This document shows, one piece after another, positions 1 through 10,382 of a stretch of DNA of 64,000 nt. Within the stretch, counting starts at the first letter, position 1; every line of letters begins with the position of its first letter. Both the position numbers and the translations under genes were made by a program. The notes beneath the pieces were generated by a model. The model did no database searches. It had not been told where the DNA came from and saw nothing but the letters and a program-made list of their open reading frames with translations. The stretch lies in assembly GCF_000801105.2 (NCBI RefSeq), contig NC_079515.1, forward strand, positions 18,685,407-18,749,406, read 5' to 3'. Source of the DNA: Raphanus sativus (taxonomy: Eukaryota > Streptophyta > Magnoliopsida > Brassicales > Brassicaceae).

Positions 1-1030
1 GGATTTTTGTCAATCTTCTAAACTTTTAGAAGGCGCATTCTACGGATAAGATTACCTCATTTTTCCGAAAATTAATGAAAGTTTCAGTTAAGAAAATATT
101 CTAAAAATCTCTTAAAAATATTCTAACTTCCTAAAACGTGTTATTTTCGATTTTACTTGTCAAAAAATTTTAAAAAATGATTTTCCCTTGTCTTCTTCAT
201 TAATCTATGGTTTTTCCATAGTTTTTCTTTTGATTTTTTTTCATAAATTCTCGTTCTATATAAATACATATCTATACAACATGTGGTGTTTTGAAATTAC
301 GTGCAATTTTCTGTAATTTTTTTATTTTTATTTTTATAAAGTTCACAATTTTATTTTTATTAAAAACATTTTTAAAAGTTTTATTTTTATTAAAAAGTTT
401 GATAAAATTAAAAAGGTTACAAACATTTTAAACTTTTTATAAAAATAAAACTTTGTAAAATATTTTTAATAATTTTATTTAACGTTTTTATTAAAAACAA
501 TTTGTAAATTATTTTTATTTTTCAAAGTTTATTTTTAAAAAAAAATTAAAAGTTTTATTTTATTTTCCCCTTTTAAAACGTTTTAATTGAATTTTTTAAA
601 ATTATTTTAGTTTAATGTGTTTAATAAAAACTTTAAACAAACTTTATAAAATTTGTGAACTTTATAAAAATAAAAATAAAACTTTACAAAAAGTTTTTGA
701 TAAAAAGTTTAAACAAACTTTATAGAAATACATTTTTTTATTAAAAAATTTGATAAAATTAAAAAGTTTACATACATTTTAACCTTTTTATAAAAAATAA
801 AACTTTGCAAACTGTTTTTATTAGGTTGATTTAACGTTTTTTATTAATCAAAATTTGTAAATTATTTTTATTTTTATTTTTATTAAGTTTTACAAAGTTT
901 ATTTTTATTAAAATTAAAAGTTTTTATTTTTATTTTCATTTTTCCCTTTTTAAACGTTTTAAATTTTTTTTTTAAGTCGACAAAAAAAAAAAAATTTAAA
1001 TTCTATTAGTTTAATGTATTTAATTAGATT
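1..1030. repeat. AT-rich region with diverged direct duplication
   Basis: No gene is visible. The stretch is dominated by T/A runs. A block starting near 391 recurs near 741 with the same order of landmarks (TTTGATAAAATTAAAAA, then AACTTT-rich, then AACGTTTT, then TTTAATGTGTTTAAT-like), so the two blocks at about 391-640 and 741-1026 look like a diverged direct duplication about 350 bp apart. Its origin is unknown. Confidence 0.5.
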
Positions 1031-1187
1031 AATCAAGGGTTAGTTTTGGGATTATGAAAAAAAATTATACTAAAAGACAACTAAATGATAGTTTTATACT
1101 ATAGGGACAACTATGCTGAATTTTCGTTCCGTTTTGGCAATTTTCCCTATATTGTTTAGTACTGAAGGTTGCACATAATGGAATTAT

Positions 1188-1231
1188 GTTAACGAAACAA
1201 ATTGTCATCGTTAACGAAACAAATTGTCATC
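1188..1231. repeat. 22-bp perfect tandem duplication
   Basis: The unit beginning GTTAACGAAACAAATTG occurs twice back to back with no mismatch (1188-1209 and 1210-1231). A perfect short duplication in otherwise drifting sequence suggests a recent slippage or repair event. Confidence 0.8.
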
Positions 1232-2188
1232 GTCTATGGAAACTGATGATACGAATTTAACTGTTAGATTTTTTTTTCTGTACATATTGTTTAGGCTATA
1301 TATTAATACATATAGCCACGATAGGAAATTTAAAGGATAACTACCGTAGATAAATAAACTAAAAGAGTTGAAAATATTCTGCAGAATAATACGTTAGCAT
1401 ATAGGTTTTTAGGAAAATTTAAAAAAGTATTTAATCAAAAGTATAGCCTAAAAGTATATCAGTGGTAGGAAACTGTAAATATTTGTGAAACAGAAGGGCA
1501 CTTCAAAAAGAACATTCTGTTTTAATAGTATTGATATTTGGGTTTATGATTTAGTGATTAGAGTTCAGAGTTTAGTATTTAGAGGTTGGGGTGAATTTGG
1601 ATAAGGTTTTTATCTAGGGGTTGGGTTTGGGATATGTTTAGTATTTAGGTTGTAGATTGGGTTATAATCCTAAATTACTTCGATGGTATGGAAAAGAACA
1701 CTCGATGCTATATATGCCATCAATAAAGATATACGTGTATAGTTTATTCTTTTTTCATTTGGGATATTTCAGGTGCACTTGATCTTATATTCTATTAGCC
1801 ACATTATTCCTTTTCATAAACATTTACCTAGTACCTGTCGAGAGAAATAATAAAAGTGGATACTTTGTGGCACAAACGTTAGAAACTACATTATATCAAA
1901 ATCAATGATATTTATCTAATTTGTATTAGTTTGCAAATAAGCCCTTAAAACAAGAAAAAAAAAAGTTTAAGTTTGAACCCTAGTAAAAAGGAAGATCCAC
2001 CAAAAAAGGAGCCAAAGAACAAGACCTTGCCTTTGTCGTTGAATCTAATCTAATTTTCCATATATGAAACCTATCTGTCACATTTCTTGATCTTTTAATA
2101 ACTGAATCTACTACAAAACATAGAAGTTTCCGTTTGTGTTTTTCTTAAAGTTAAGACATAGGAAAACGTGTAGATCAAGAAAGCGATT
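1232..2188. other. Upstream region of the CML17-like gene
   Basis: No gene is seen. The part from about 1540 to 1680 has many GTTTAG/GGTTGGG-type words, resembling the decayed telomere-like interior of the element at 42.8 kb, but no ends could be defined. The last 150 bases before the ATG would be the 5' untranslated leader and proximal promoter of the CML gene. Confidence 0.3.
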
Positions 2189-2688
2189 ATGAGTCACAAA
2201 GTCTCCAAAAAGTTAGACGAGGAGCAAATCAATGAGCTCCGGGAGATTTTCCGTTCATTTGACCGGAACAAAGACGGAAGCTTAACACAGCTCGAGCTCG
2301 GATCACTTCTCCGAGCACTCGGGCTTAAACCGAGTCCAGAACAATTCGAGACACTAATCGACAAAGCCGACACTAAAAGTAACGGACTCGTGGAGTTCCC
2401 GAGTTCGTGTCTTTGGTCTCGCCGGAGCTTCTTTCAGAGGAGAAAACGAGAACTCCTTACACGGAGGAGCAGCTTCTCCGGTTGTTCAGGATATTCGATA
2501 CTGACGGTAATGGGTTTATCACTGCAAAGGAATTGGCTCATTCCATGGCTAGGCTTGGCCATGCCTTGACGGTGGCGGAATTAACAGGGATGATTAAGGA
2601 GGCTGATAGCGACGGAGACGGCCGGATTAATTTTCAGGAGTTCTCTAAGGCCATTAATTCTGCTGCATTTGATGATTTGTGGGGTTGA
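2189..2688 (+). pseudogene. CML17: Calmodulin-like EF-hand protein, CML17-type, frameshifted
   Basis: This is a single-exon calcium sensor with four EF-hands. The first frame (from ATG 2189) encodes the N-terminal half with EF-hand 1 (loop DRNKDGSLTQLE) and most of EF-hand 2 (loop DTKSNGLVEF). The second frame carries the rest to the stop at 2686-2688, with EF-hand 3 (DTDGNGFITAKE) and EF-hand 4 (DSDGDGRINFQE). The frames meet around 2399-2401, where one base is missing in the EF-hand 2 helix codons (VEF-PEF). With that base the gene would be 166 residues, the usual CML17 length as I recall it. All four loops keep their acidic ligands, so the break is recent or a sequence error. As written, the product would be a 126-residue protein with two EF-hands and a foreign tail. 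Assignment to CML17 (At1g32250) rather than CML15/16/18 rests on remembered sequence and synteny. Confidence 0.85.
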
Positions 2689-2991
2689 AATTTCTTCACC
2701 GTTGGCTTTTCCCTCATTTGCCATTTATTATTTTTTAGTTTCTATCACTAGTTCTCACTAATCTACAAAAAAAAATTATGTACTTAGATTCAAAATAATG
2801 CTCAAGTCGAAATTCCGGTTCAATCTGGGAAATTTTGAGAAATGGGTTCATGGTTACATGCACCAAGAGTCTAATACAAAACAGAGACTGACATTGTCTT
2901 AGTTTTAGGCACAGCAATCATTAACATGCACGTTGATTGTGGAGGCCAAATATATGCTGCTTAGCTCTGTTCGGTCTCACACAGAAGAACC

Positions 2992-2994
<3 letters not shown>

Positions 2995-3035
<41 letters not shown>
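2995..3035. repeat. (TA)n microsatellite
   Basis: An uninterrupted AT dinucleotide run of about 40 bases between the CML gene and a Helitron-like 3' terminus. Confidence 0.95.
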
Positions 3036-3039
<4 letters not shown>

Positions 3040-3163
3040 TACTTCAATTCAAATATATATTTTATCCAGAATAAGAAATAGAAATATATATGAAATTTAT
3101 GTTATTTTTACTTAAGGATAACTAAATATTTATAATATATTATTTTTTCTATTTATTTGCATA

Positions 3164-3192
3164 CCCCGTCCGTAAAACGGATTGATCACTAG
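3164..3192 (+). mobile_element. Helitron-like 3' terminus
   Basis: A short hairpin (TCCGT, two As, ACGGA) is followed after 8 bases by CTAG and then T, the standard Helitron 3' end. The 5' end of the element was not found; the region from 2700 to 3160 is AT-rich and could be its body. The stem is short, so this is a moderate call. Confidence 0.5.
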
Positions 3193-4363
3193 TGTACCGT
3201 ATAATGGAAGAGTTTACTCTCTCCAAAGGATGCCACCTCAACATTAGGTGAAATCCACTTTAAAAAAAAGTTCATTGATAAAAAAATTCCACTAATATAT
3301 ATTTATGAAGGTCTGAAACACTTGTTTCTATGGCTTCCTCTGAGGACCGGATCTGCAAATGTATTATGGTTTCGTTTTCAAATGGGCTTCATCCCGTCAT
3401 ATGAAGAAAAAGCTCAAGTTTGTAACAGTTATAGGTTTTCCATTTTGTAAGCCGTGCGTCGTCATTTAACATGAGTAAGGGTTCTCTTCATCATCGTTGC
3501 CTCAGACAGATCTGAAATACAGAGCTGCGCCGTGTGTGTTCGTAATCTCTTTTTCACTGGTGAATTCTTCATTTCCAATCTTAAATCGCTTGATCATAAA
3601 TGTTTCTGATTTGTAGCCCCTCTATAAACCCTATATATATATGACTCTCATTTTTGATGAACCCAATCTGCATTTCCACAAAACTCATCGATTCCTCTAA
3701 ACTTTAACCATTTTCTAAAAATTGTCTCTCTGTGCTTTTCTAGTTCCTCAAACCCGCATCACCGGCGTCTGTCACTCAGCCTTCGAATCTATCTGTCTTG
3801 GTCGTAGTAGTTGGAGCATAGTCAAACGCCTCCTCTGCTTCTGAAATTCCCTGAACTTCAAGAAAGGTAGTGAGTTTATGGGAATCACTATTCTTTTCCT
3901 TGATGAAAAGATAAGTTCATCTTCGATCTATCACATTTATATAACATAATTATTTAATTGATTTCCTAATTCTTTGTTGAATAATATTATTTGTAGATTA
4001 TGTGATTCATGGGTTTATTTCCGTTAGACGTGCTAATCATTAGAAGCCATCTTTGAAAGTCGGTTCCATTGTGAAAATCGATCGTTTTGAGGTTACTAGG
4101 TGCTCAAACATATACAAGATAACTGATCGTTCTTTCCTCATGTGACTCTCGTTTTGGGTTTAGTCATTATATTTCAGGTATTTCCGTATTGTTTTCCAAA
4201 ATCTAATAAGTATTGTGACTATGAATGTAACTTTTTTTTGGTAAAATTGATTTTAAGGATATCTTACTAATTAGATTTACAGAGATTTTTGATTTATTGT
4301 TTACTATCTAATTTTATGCAAGTACAGTTGGTAAAAAATTGATAAGAAAAAAAGTTAAAATAA
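3193..4363. other. Intergenic, possible non-coding transcript leader
   Basis: No protein gene is visible. The part from about 3470 to 3900 is less AT-rich than its surroundings and has CT-rich, untranslated-leader-like sequence with a donor-like AAG|GTAGTGAG near 3867. It could be a non-coding exon or a remnant of a gene leader. I cannot decide from sequence alone. Confidence 0.25.
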
Positions 4364-5906
4364 TCTTATTATATAAAGCTTGGTTCTTCAAAGTTACTAA
4401 TTAACATGATTGTGACACATGTCAATTTTATATTTAAGATTGTGACATGTGTTAAATAATTTTTATATAAATAATTATTTAATAGTAATTATCCTTTTTT
4501 AGAAGAAGTATTGTAAATAATAGTAACTAGCTTTATCATAAGATATATTTTTATAATTATCTTTTTATGATTTTAGAAAAAGAAAATTAATGTTAATATT
4601 ATAGTACAAATTCGGTTTTGATATAGAACTTTTAAAAACGAAAAATTACAATACTTTGTTTTACAAATCGTGTTAATATGTCAATAATATGATTGTAGTT
4701 TTTTTTGGTTTATGACCTTTTAGTTAGGATTTGAATAAAGGAAAATTAACATTAAACATTCTTTTACATTTTTTTGGTTTAAGATTTTTAAAAAGGATAA
4801 CTACAATCAAATATTTTTTTGTTCTTCAAAGTTAGTAATTAACATGATTGTGACACATGTCAATTTTATATTTAAGATTATGACATGTGTTAAATAAAAA
4901 ATTTCATATAAACAATTATTTAATAGTAATTTTCCTTTTTAAGAAAAATATTGTAAATAATAGTAACTAGCTTTATCATAAGATATTTTTTTAAATTATC
5001 TTTTTATGATTTTAGAAAAGAAAAATTAATGTTAATATTATTGTACAAATCGTTTGATATATCATTTTAAAAAAATGAAAATTACTATAACTTTGTTTTG
5101 CAAAGTGTTAATATGTCAATAATAAGATTGCAGTTTTTTTTTGTTTATGACTTTTAATTAGGATTTGATTAAAGGAAAATTAACATTAAACATTCTTTTA
5201 CAATTTTTGGTTAAGATTTTTAAAAAGGATAATTACAATCAAATATGTTCTTACAATTATCTTTTCTTTATGATTTTAGAAAATAAAATTATTGTTAAAT
5301 ATTGTACAAATTGATTTTGGTATAGGAGAAGGAAAATTACTATTACATAGTCTTTTACATTATATATTGTTAAAAAATACTTTATAGCAATTTTCAATTT
5401 TAAAAAAAAATCTAAACAAAAATTAATTGTAAAAAGGAAGTGATTTTTATTTGTTATTTAAAAAACATTGTGATATGTGTAGAAAAATATGATATAATTC
5501 TCTTTTTTGATTTAAAGAGATTTAGAAAAGGAAAATTAATAACTTTGAAGAACCAAGATTTAATTACTTTTTTGTGGTTTATGACTTTTTAATTCTATAT
5601 TTTTAAAATATATGATAGTAACTTTTTCAAAAGTCTAAACAAAATTAGACTGTGAATGTGTCAATTAAAAAATTAGATTGTGAATGTGTCAATAAAAATC
5701 TGTCATTACTTTAAAATCGTAAAATATTAGTGATATTGAAAAAAATGAATTTTGAAAATGGAACCTATTAGAAATGGCAAAAAATATTTTTTTACATTAT
5801 ATATGCAAAATCATACAATTTAACTAAAAATATTTCTCATTTTATGGTTTTCATAAAATTAAAACATCAAACAAAACCCATTGCAACACAACGGGCTCAT
5901 ATCTAG
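4364..5906 (+). mobile_element. Non-autonomous Helitron with both ends
   Basis: The element starts TCTTATTATATAAAG after a host A (4363) and ends CTAG before a host T (5907). This is the A/T insertion pattern of Helitrons with no target duplication. Eleven bases before the end is a hairpin (5877-5895) with 7-bp arms, CCCATTG and CAACGGG, around a 5-base loop. One A-C mismatch in it looks like a C-to-T transition. There is no Rep/helicase reading frame, so the element depends on others for movement. Most of the interior is a diverged direct duplication. Confidence 0.8.
4383..5245 (+). repeat. Tandem duplication inside the Helitron (about 438-bp unit)
   Basis: The words GTTCTTCAAAGTTA and TAACATGATTGTGACACATG at 4383 recur at 4821, followed in both copies by the same series of AT-rich landmarks (TATTGTAAATAATAGTAACTAGC, GTTAATATGTCAATAAT, AACATTAAACATTCTTTTACA). 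A third, shorter piece begins near 5225. An inverted copy of the first words (AACTTTGAAGAACCAAG) lies at about 5541. Confidence 0.75.
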
Positions 5907-6133
5907 TTTCGTATAAATGTCAGTGCATACATCTTAATGTCTCTTAATTTAACTATATTTAATAATACTATTATTAAAATGAAAAATAAATAATTTAATT
6001 TTTTAAGATATGATTATTTGAGAATGATTCAGTCACCCATGAATTTAATTTCACTGTCTTCTAATCTCAAAACACTTTTTCCAAGGGAAGGGAATTAATT
6101 CTGTCTGATTGAGGAGGAAGTAGGAGTAGGGTG

Positions 6134-6859
6134 ATGAACGGCGCATCTCCAGCTCATTCGTCGGTATCGACAACAGCCGTAGCAGGAGGCGGTGGAAGCA
6201 GCGGAGCCGCAGCTGGACTAGACGATTTCCCTTTTCCACCCGATATTCCTTCTATGCAGGATCGAAAGGACGATGCCATGCGAGGTCACTCTTTCTCCCT
6301 CTTTCAAAATTAGGGTTCCGTATTCGATGTAATTGGGGATTTTCAAGAGCCGATAGATGTGTTTTCGCGTAATTGGGGATTGGATCCATAGATTCTCATC
6401 TTTCGTATTAGACTGTTAACTTGTTTAGATGATTTGGTACTCTGCTAAATGAGAGAGAGGATCCAACAAAAGATTTGATTGAATAATAATATTACATGAT
6501 GCAGTTTTGAAAACTGATTTGATGGATGAGCTAGACAAGGAGGTTAAATCATTGGAACAAGACAGTTGGATGTTCCAAGGTCCTCGTTCTCGTATCCATC
6601 TTATCTCCAGAAGAGGTTTACTTGTCTCTCTCTCTCTCTCTGCATCCCAGTTACTCAAAACAATGATAGATATTGGCCATTTTATATTATATCAGAAAAA
6701 AAAAATTGATATTGATGAAATACATTTTGATAGAGAATCCGTCACTTATATCACTAAGACACTCTGCTGATTCATATGTGTGATCAAATTGTAGGTAACT
6801 TTCTCAGGCGAGACGGTGAGGCTGTGTTAAAATCAAACATTGTTCAGCTGCCCAGATGA
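6134..6859 (+). CDS. SAMBA: SAMBA, plant-specific regulator of the anaphase-promoting complex
   Basis: Three exons: 6134-6284, 6505-6615 and 6795-6859, all with GT-AG junctions and keeping one frame, giving 108 residues. The ATG at 6134 is chosen because the in-frame codon before it is GTG and the N-terminus MNGASPAHSS fits the family as I recall it. The N-terminal third is Ser/Ala/Gly-rich and looks disordered. Then come a DDFPFPPDIPSMQDRKDDAM motif, an acidic helix (TDLMDELDKEVKSLEQDSW) and a conserved C-terminal GPRSRIHLISRRGNF stretch. In Arabidopsis SAMBA (At1g32310) binds APC3b and limits APC/C action early in plant development, affecting A2-type cyclins and organ size. The identification is by remembered sequence. 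No lesion is seen, and the splice phases are consistent. Confidence 0.82.
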
Positions 6860-7716
6860 TCAGAAGAAGAAAAATTCAGAAAAAAAAAAAGAGTCGAGAA
6901 AGCTTTGATTGATACATCTCTTTGGTTACAAATGCCTCCCTTTCCTAGTACTATTTTTTTTTTTGTTAAAATAGTCTCTGCCTTCATGCCAAAAAGAAGA
7001 AGCTACTGTATCTGTAATTGATTGTTGAGTCTAAAAGTAAAATCTCAAGCCTATGTTTCGTTTCCAGATTTTATATTTGAAAACATCATTTGGTTGAGTG
7101 ATTGTTAAATTCCATTTGAGTACGACAAATATCAAATCTGAGGTTGACCACTGTACAAAACATTCCGTGATAAGTAGTCAAATGAACAAGCCTAACAAAC
7201 AAAAAAACTTATTGGTCACAAGAACGAAAATCTATTCTCTCGAGTTATTTCATGGCCAAAAAGGCAAAAACAGCAAACATATTAGTCTCTCCTTGCAACT
7301 TAACGATCACTGAACTGACTTCAACATGTTTTGGTTCTCTTTGATGTCCCCCCATAACCTCAGATATAAAACAGAGCTTCTCAATAGCAAAACTCGGATG
7401 TTCAAACAATTGACCTCTCCAAGTGTCTCAGCCTCCTACCAGGGTAACAATGACTCTGACCCCTTCAAAACTACTTCATGGTGTCAAAAGTGGACCTATG
7501 TTTTTCATGGAGACATCAGTAATTGACCTCTCCAAGTGTCTCACCTTTCATGGTTTCATCGTTTCAATTACAATGTATAACTTACTAAATCCACTATTGT
7601 GTGGGAATTCGGTTTATCCATGTTCTAGGAAGTCCTCATGCCTCTATGTCCACGATAGTAAATACAAAGCTTTAGAGGTTCAATGCACTCTCTCCACCCT
7701 AAGTCCATGCAACATT
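6860..7716. other. Intergenic between SAMBA and the PPR pseudogene
   Basis: The first about 200 bases are likely the SAMBA 3' untranslated region. No protein was recognised in the rest. A 23-bp word (7408-7430) is repeated exactly at 7521-7543, 113 bp downstream. The segment from 7320 to 7700 has more balanced base composition than its surroundings and may be a gene remnant, but neither strand gives a recognisable product. Confidence 0.4.
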
Positions 7717-7778
7717 CTAAGAAAGCATATCTAGAAAGCTTTTATTCAATCTAGCATCCGGTAACATATCCATAACTA

Positions 7779-9039
7779 TAGCTGTAAACTGGGCGAGTCC
7801 ACGTCCATTAGCCCGTATCCATTTGTCCATTTATTGTTTGTGGACAAAGAGTGACCATGTCCATTAGAACCATTTCCATTAAGAACTATATCCACTAAAA
7901 CCCATATTTTTATGGGTTGCCATAGAGTCTATAATAGACCATATAAGAAAACTTTAGATTTTAATTTATAAGCCTATAATTATATATACAAGTTCATAAA
8001 ATTAAAATTAATCCATAAATACAACAATTTTGGTTTTGGCAAGAAAACTTGATTTAGCGGTTTTAACGGAAAAATTCGATTTTACGATTTTGGCGGGAAA
8101 ACCTGATTTTCTGGTTATGGCGGGAAATCCCGATTTTGCGGTTTTGGTAGGAAAACTCGATTTTGCAGTTTTGACGGGAAAATCGATTTTGCGGTTTTGG
8201 CCGGAAAACCCGATTTTATGGTTTTGGCGGGAAAACCTGATTTTACGGTTTTGGCGGGAAAATCCGATTTTACGGTTTTGGCGGGAAAACCCGATTTTTC
8301 GGTTTTGGCGGGAAATCCCGATTTTATGGTTTTGGCGGGATAACCCGATTTTACGGTTTTGGCGGGAAAACCCGATTTTACGGTTTTGGCGGGAAAACCC
8401 GATTTTCCGGTTTTGGCGGGAAAACCCGATTTTCCGGTTTTGGCAAGAAAACTTGATTTTACGGTTTTGGCGATTTTACGGTTTTAGCGGAAAACTCGAT
8501 TTTCCGATTTTGGCGGGAAAACTAGATTTCCCGGTTTTGGCGGAAAAATCCGATTTCTCTGTTTTGGCGGGAAAACTCGATTTCTCGGTTTCGGCGGGAA
8601 AATCCGATTTTACGGTTTTAGCGGAAAACTCAATTTCTCGATTTTGGCAGGAAAACTCGATTTTTCCGGTTTTGGCGGAAAAATTCGATTTCTCGGTTTT
8701 GACAGGAAAATCCAATTTCTCAATTTTCGCGGAAAACTCCGATTTTACAGTTTGTGCGATTTTACGGTTTTGACAGAGAAAATTCAATTTCCCGATTTTG
8801 GCGAGAAAACCCGATTTCTCGGTTTTGGTAGAAAAAATCAATTTTTTTAAAACCCTAGATTTTTTTTGTCCATTGGACAACTCATGTCCATGAAACCCAA
8901 AACCCGTAAAGACCATTTTTTAAATGGTCATCCATATTTTGTCCATTAATAACTCATGGAAAAAATGGATGTGTCCATATTAAGTCCATTTAAATATGGA
9001 CGTGGACGACCAATGGACGAGCCGCCCATTTGACACCTA
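7779..9039. mobile_element. Terminal-inverted-repeat element (MITE) carrying a minisatellite
   Basis: The ends are inverted: 5' TAGCTGTAAACTGGGC and, reading in from the other end, TAGGTGTCAAATGGGC, followed by matching GTCCA-rich subterminal sequence. The flanks share TATCCATAACTA (7767-7778 and 9040-9051), which belongs to the interrupted PPR reading frame. This confirms insertion and shows a 12-bp duplication, longer than the 8 bp normal for hAT elements although the termini look hAT-like. There is no transposase, and most of the interior is the repeat at 8026-8850. Confidence 0.8.
8026..8850. repeat. 27-bp minisatellite rich in E2F-type sites
   Basis: About 30 units of 27 bp with core TTTTGGCGGGAAAA followed by CCCGATTTTACGG or close variants. 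Twelve units contain an exact GCGGGAAA, i.e. TTTCCCGC on the minus strand, which fits the plant E2F consensus TTTSSCGC. Others differ by one base (for example GGCGGAAAA). Since 27 is divisible by three, long open frames appear on both strands, but they are repetition artefacts. Published work on Brassica describes amplification of E2F sites by transposable elements (established knowledge); this array looks like one such case. Confidence 0.9.
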
Positions 9040-9651
9040 TATCCATAACTATCTTTACGGTGGAAACATCTGCATAAAACCAAAAACTCTTCATTTCTTC
9101 AATAAGTTTAGCAGATGTGGCTAAGTCACCATACCACGACATGCTGTTCATTTCCTTAAACAGCATGTCTGCTTCAGACAATGAGCTTTTCTTACATAGT
9201 CCTCTAATCATTATAGTGTATGTTTTGAAATTAGGCTTCACTCCTTTGAGACGGAGGCTACAGAATAGATCCCATCTCTTGGAAGATTTCTTTGGAAACA
9301 TTTGGTATTCCAGACTAACAAAATCCTTAGGATGAGACTGCTATAAGTGACCATCTCAGCAACCATTTCTCCCAGAGATATTTTGCGAAATAGTCTCATA
9401 GCATCATCAATGATAAACCTTTGCCACGGGTTATAATTGTTGATCATAAACACTTGCAAAATAGAACTTAGGACACAAGTAACTTTCAGGCAAATTTCTC
9501 TGCCTTTTCTTTTCGGCTTTTTGATTATATAGAAAACAAATTGGAACTACACATTCCTACAAACTTGGAAGCAAATGCATAATGGAAACGATAATGGGAA
9601 AGTGATTCACGTTGCTTTGTTCCTATCAAATAGGAAGTGAAGTAGTGATCT

Positions 9652-10382
9652 TAGGCCTGGGCGTTCGGATACCCGTTGGCGTTCGGATCGTGTTTTTCTG
9701 ATTTTCGGGTTTTCGGGTTTACGCTCCTAGGTCTCATAGTAAAATTTCATTAGTACGGGTTGGGTTCGGATAATAACACTTCGGGTTCGGTTAAAAATTA
9801 TATTGCATCCTAAAACCCATAAAGTAACCATATATCATTCGGATTCGGGTTATATCGGTTCGGTTCGGATATAACCAAAGTAAAGAAAACAAAAACTTAA
9901 AGAAAAACATAAAGAAAAACAACTAAATTAATAAAAATTAATCTATCACACATAAAATTGCTAAAATAACAATAAAATATTAAATCAAGTATAAAAACGA
10001 ACATTATTTGTAAACAATATACATTATATTATAGAGAGTTGACTTGTTATTCCAATGAACAGATTATAAATTACTTATTTATAACTAATTGTGTACTTAA
10101 AATATTTTTAATATTGTTAATATTTATTATTATATATCATATTACCACGAATATTAAATTTAATAACTAAAATACTTATATATATATTTCAAAATATTTA
10201 TATTAACTATTAGTTTCGGGTTTTTTGGGTTACCCGTTCGGGTTCGGTTAATAACACTTCGGATTCGGATATTTTTTATACCACCCTACAAGACCCGTTC
10301 GGATATTTTTATATTTCGGGTCGGATAACGGGTCGGGTTTTTCGGTTCGGATTTCGGGTTCCGGATTTTATGCCCAGGCCTA
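9652..10382. mobile_element. hAT-type MITE, 731 bp, 8-bp target duplication
   Basis: It is bounded by perfect 11-bp inverted ends TAGGCCTGGGC, with longer imperfect GGGTTCGG-rich subterminal sequence. It is flanked by the 8-bp duplication AGTGATCT (9644-9651 and 10383-10390). The size, ends and 8-bp duplication define a non-autonomous hAT element. It carries no transposase and lies inside the PPR pseudogene. Related CGGGTTCGG-type sequence occurs near 25.0 and 25.5 kb. Confidence 0.92.

Noticed and set aside
1540..1680. A second telomere-like Mutator element.
   Set aside because: The GTTTAG words are too decayed, and neither inverted ends nor a 9-bp duplication could be found.
2933..3115. 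A 60-residue frame of alternating Ile and Tyr.
   Set aside because: Translation of a TA microsatellite.
8030..8773. A 247-residue open frame full of RENPILRFW-type repeats, and a matching long frame on the other strand.
   Set aside because: The 27-bp unit is a multiple of three, so any stop-free unit stays open on both strands. It is a minisatellite and not a protein gene.
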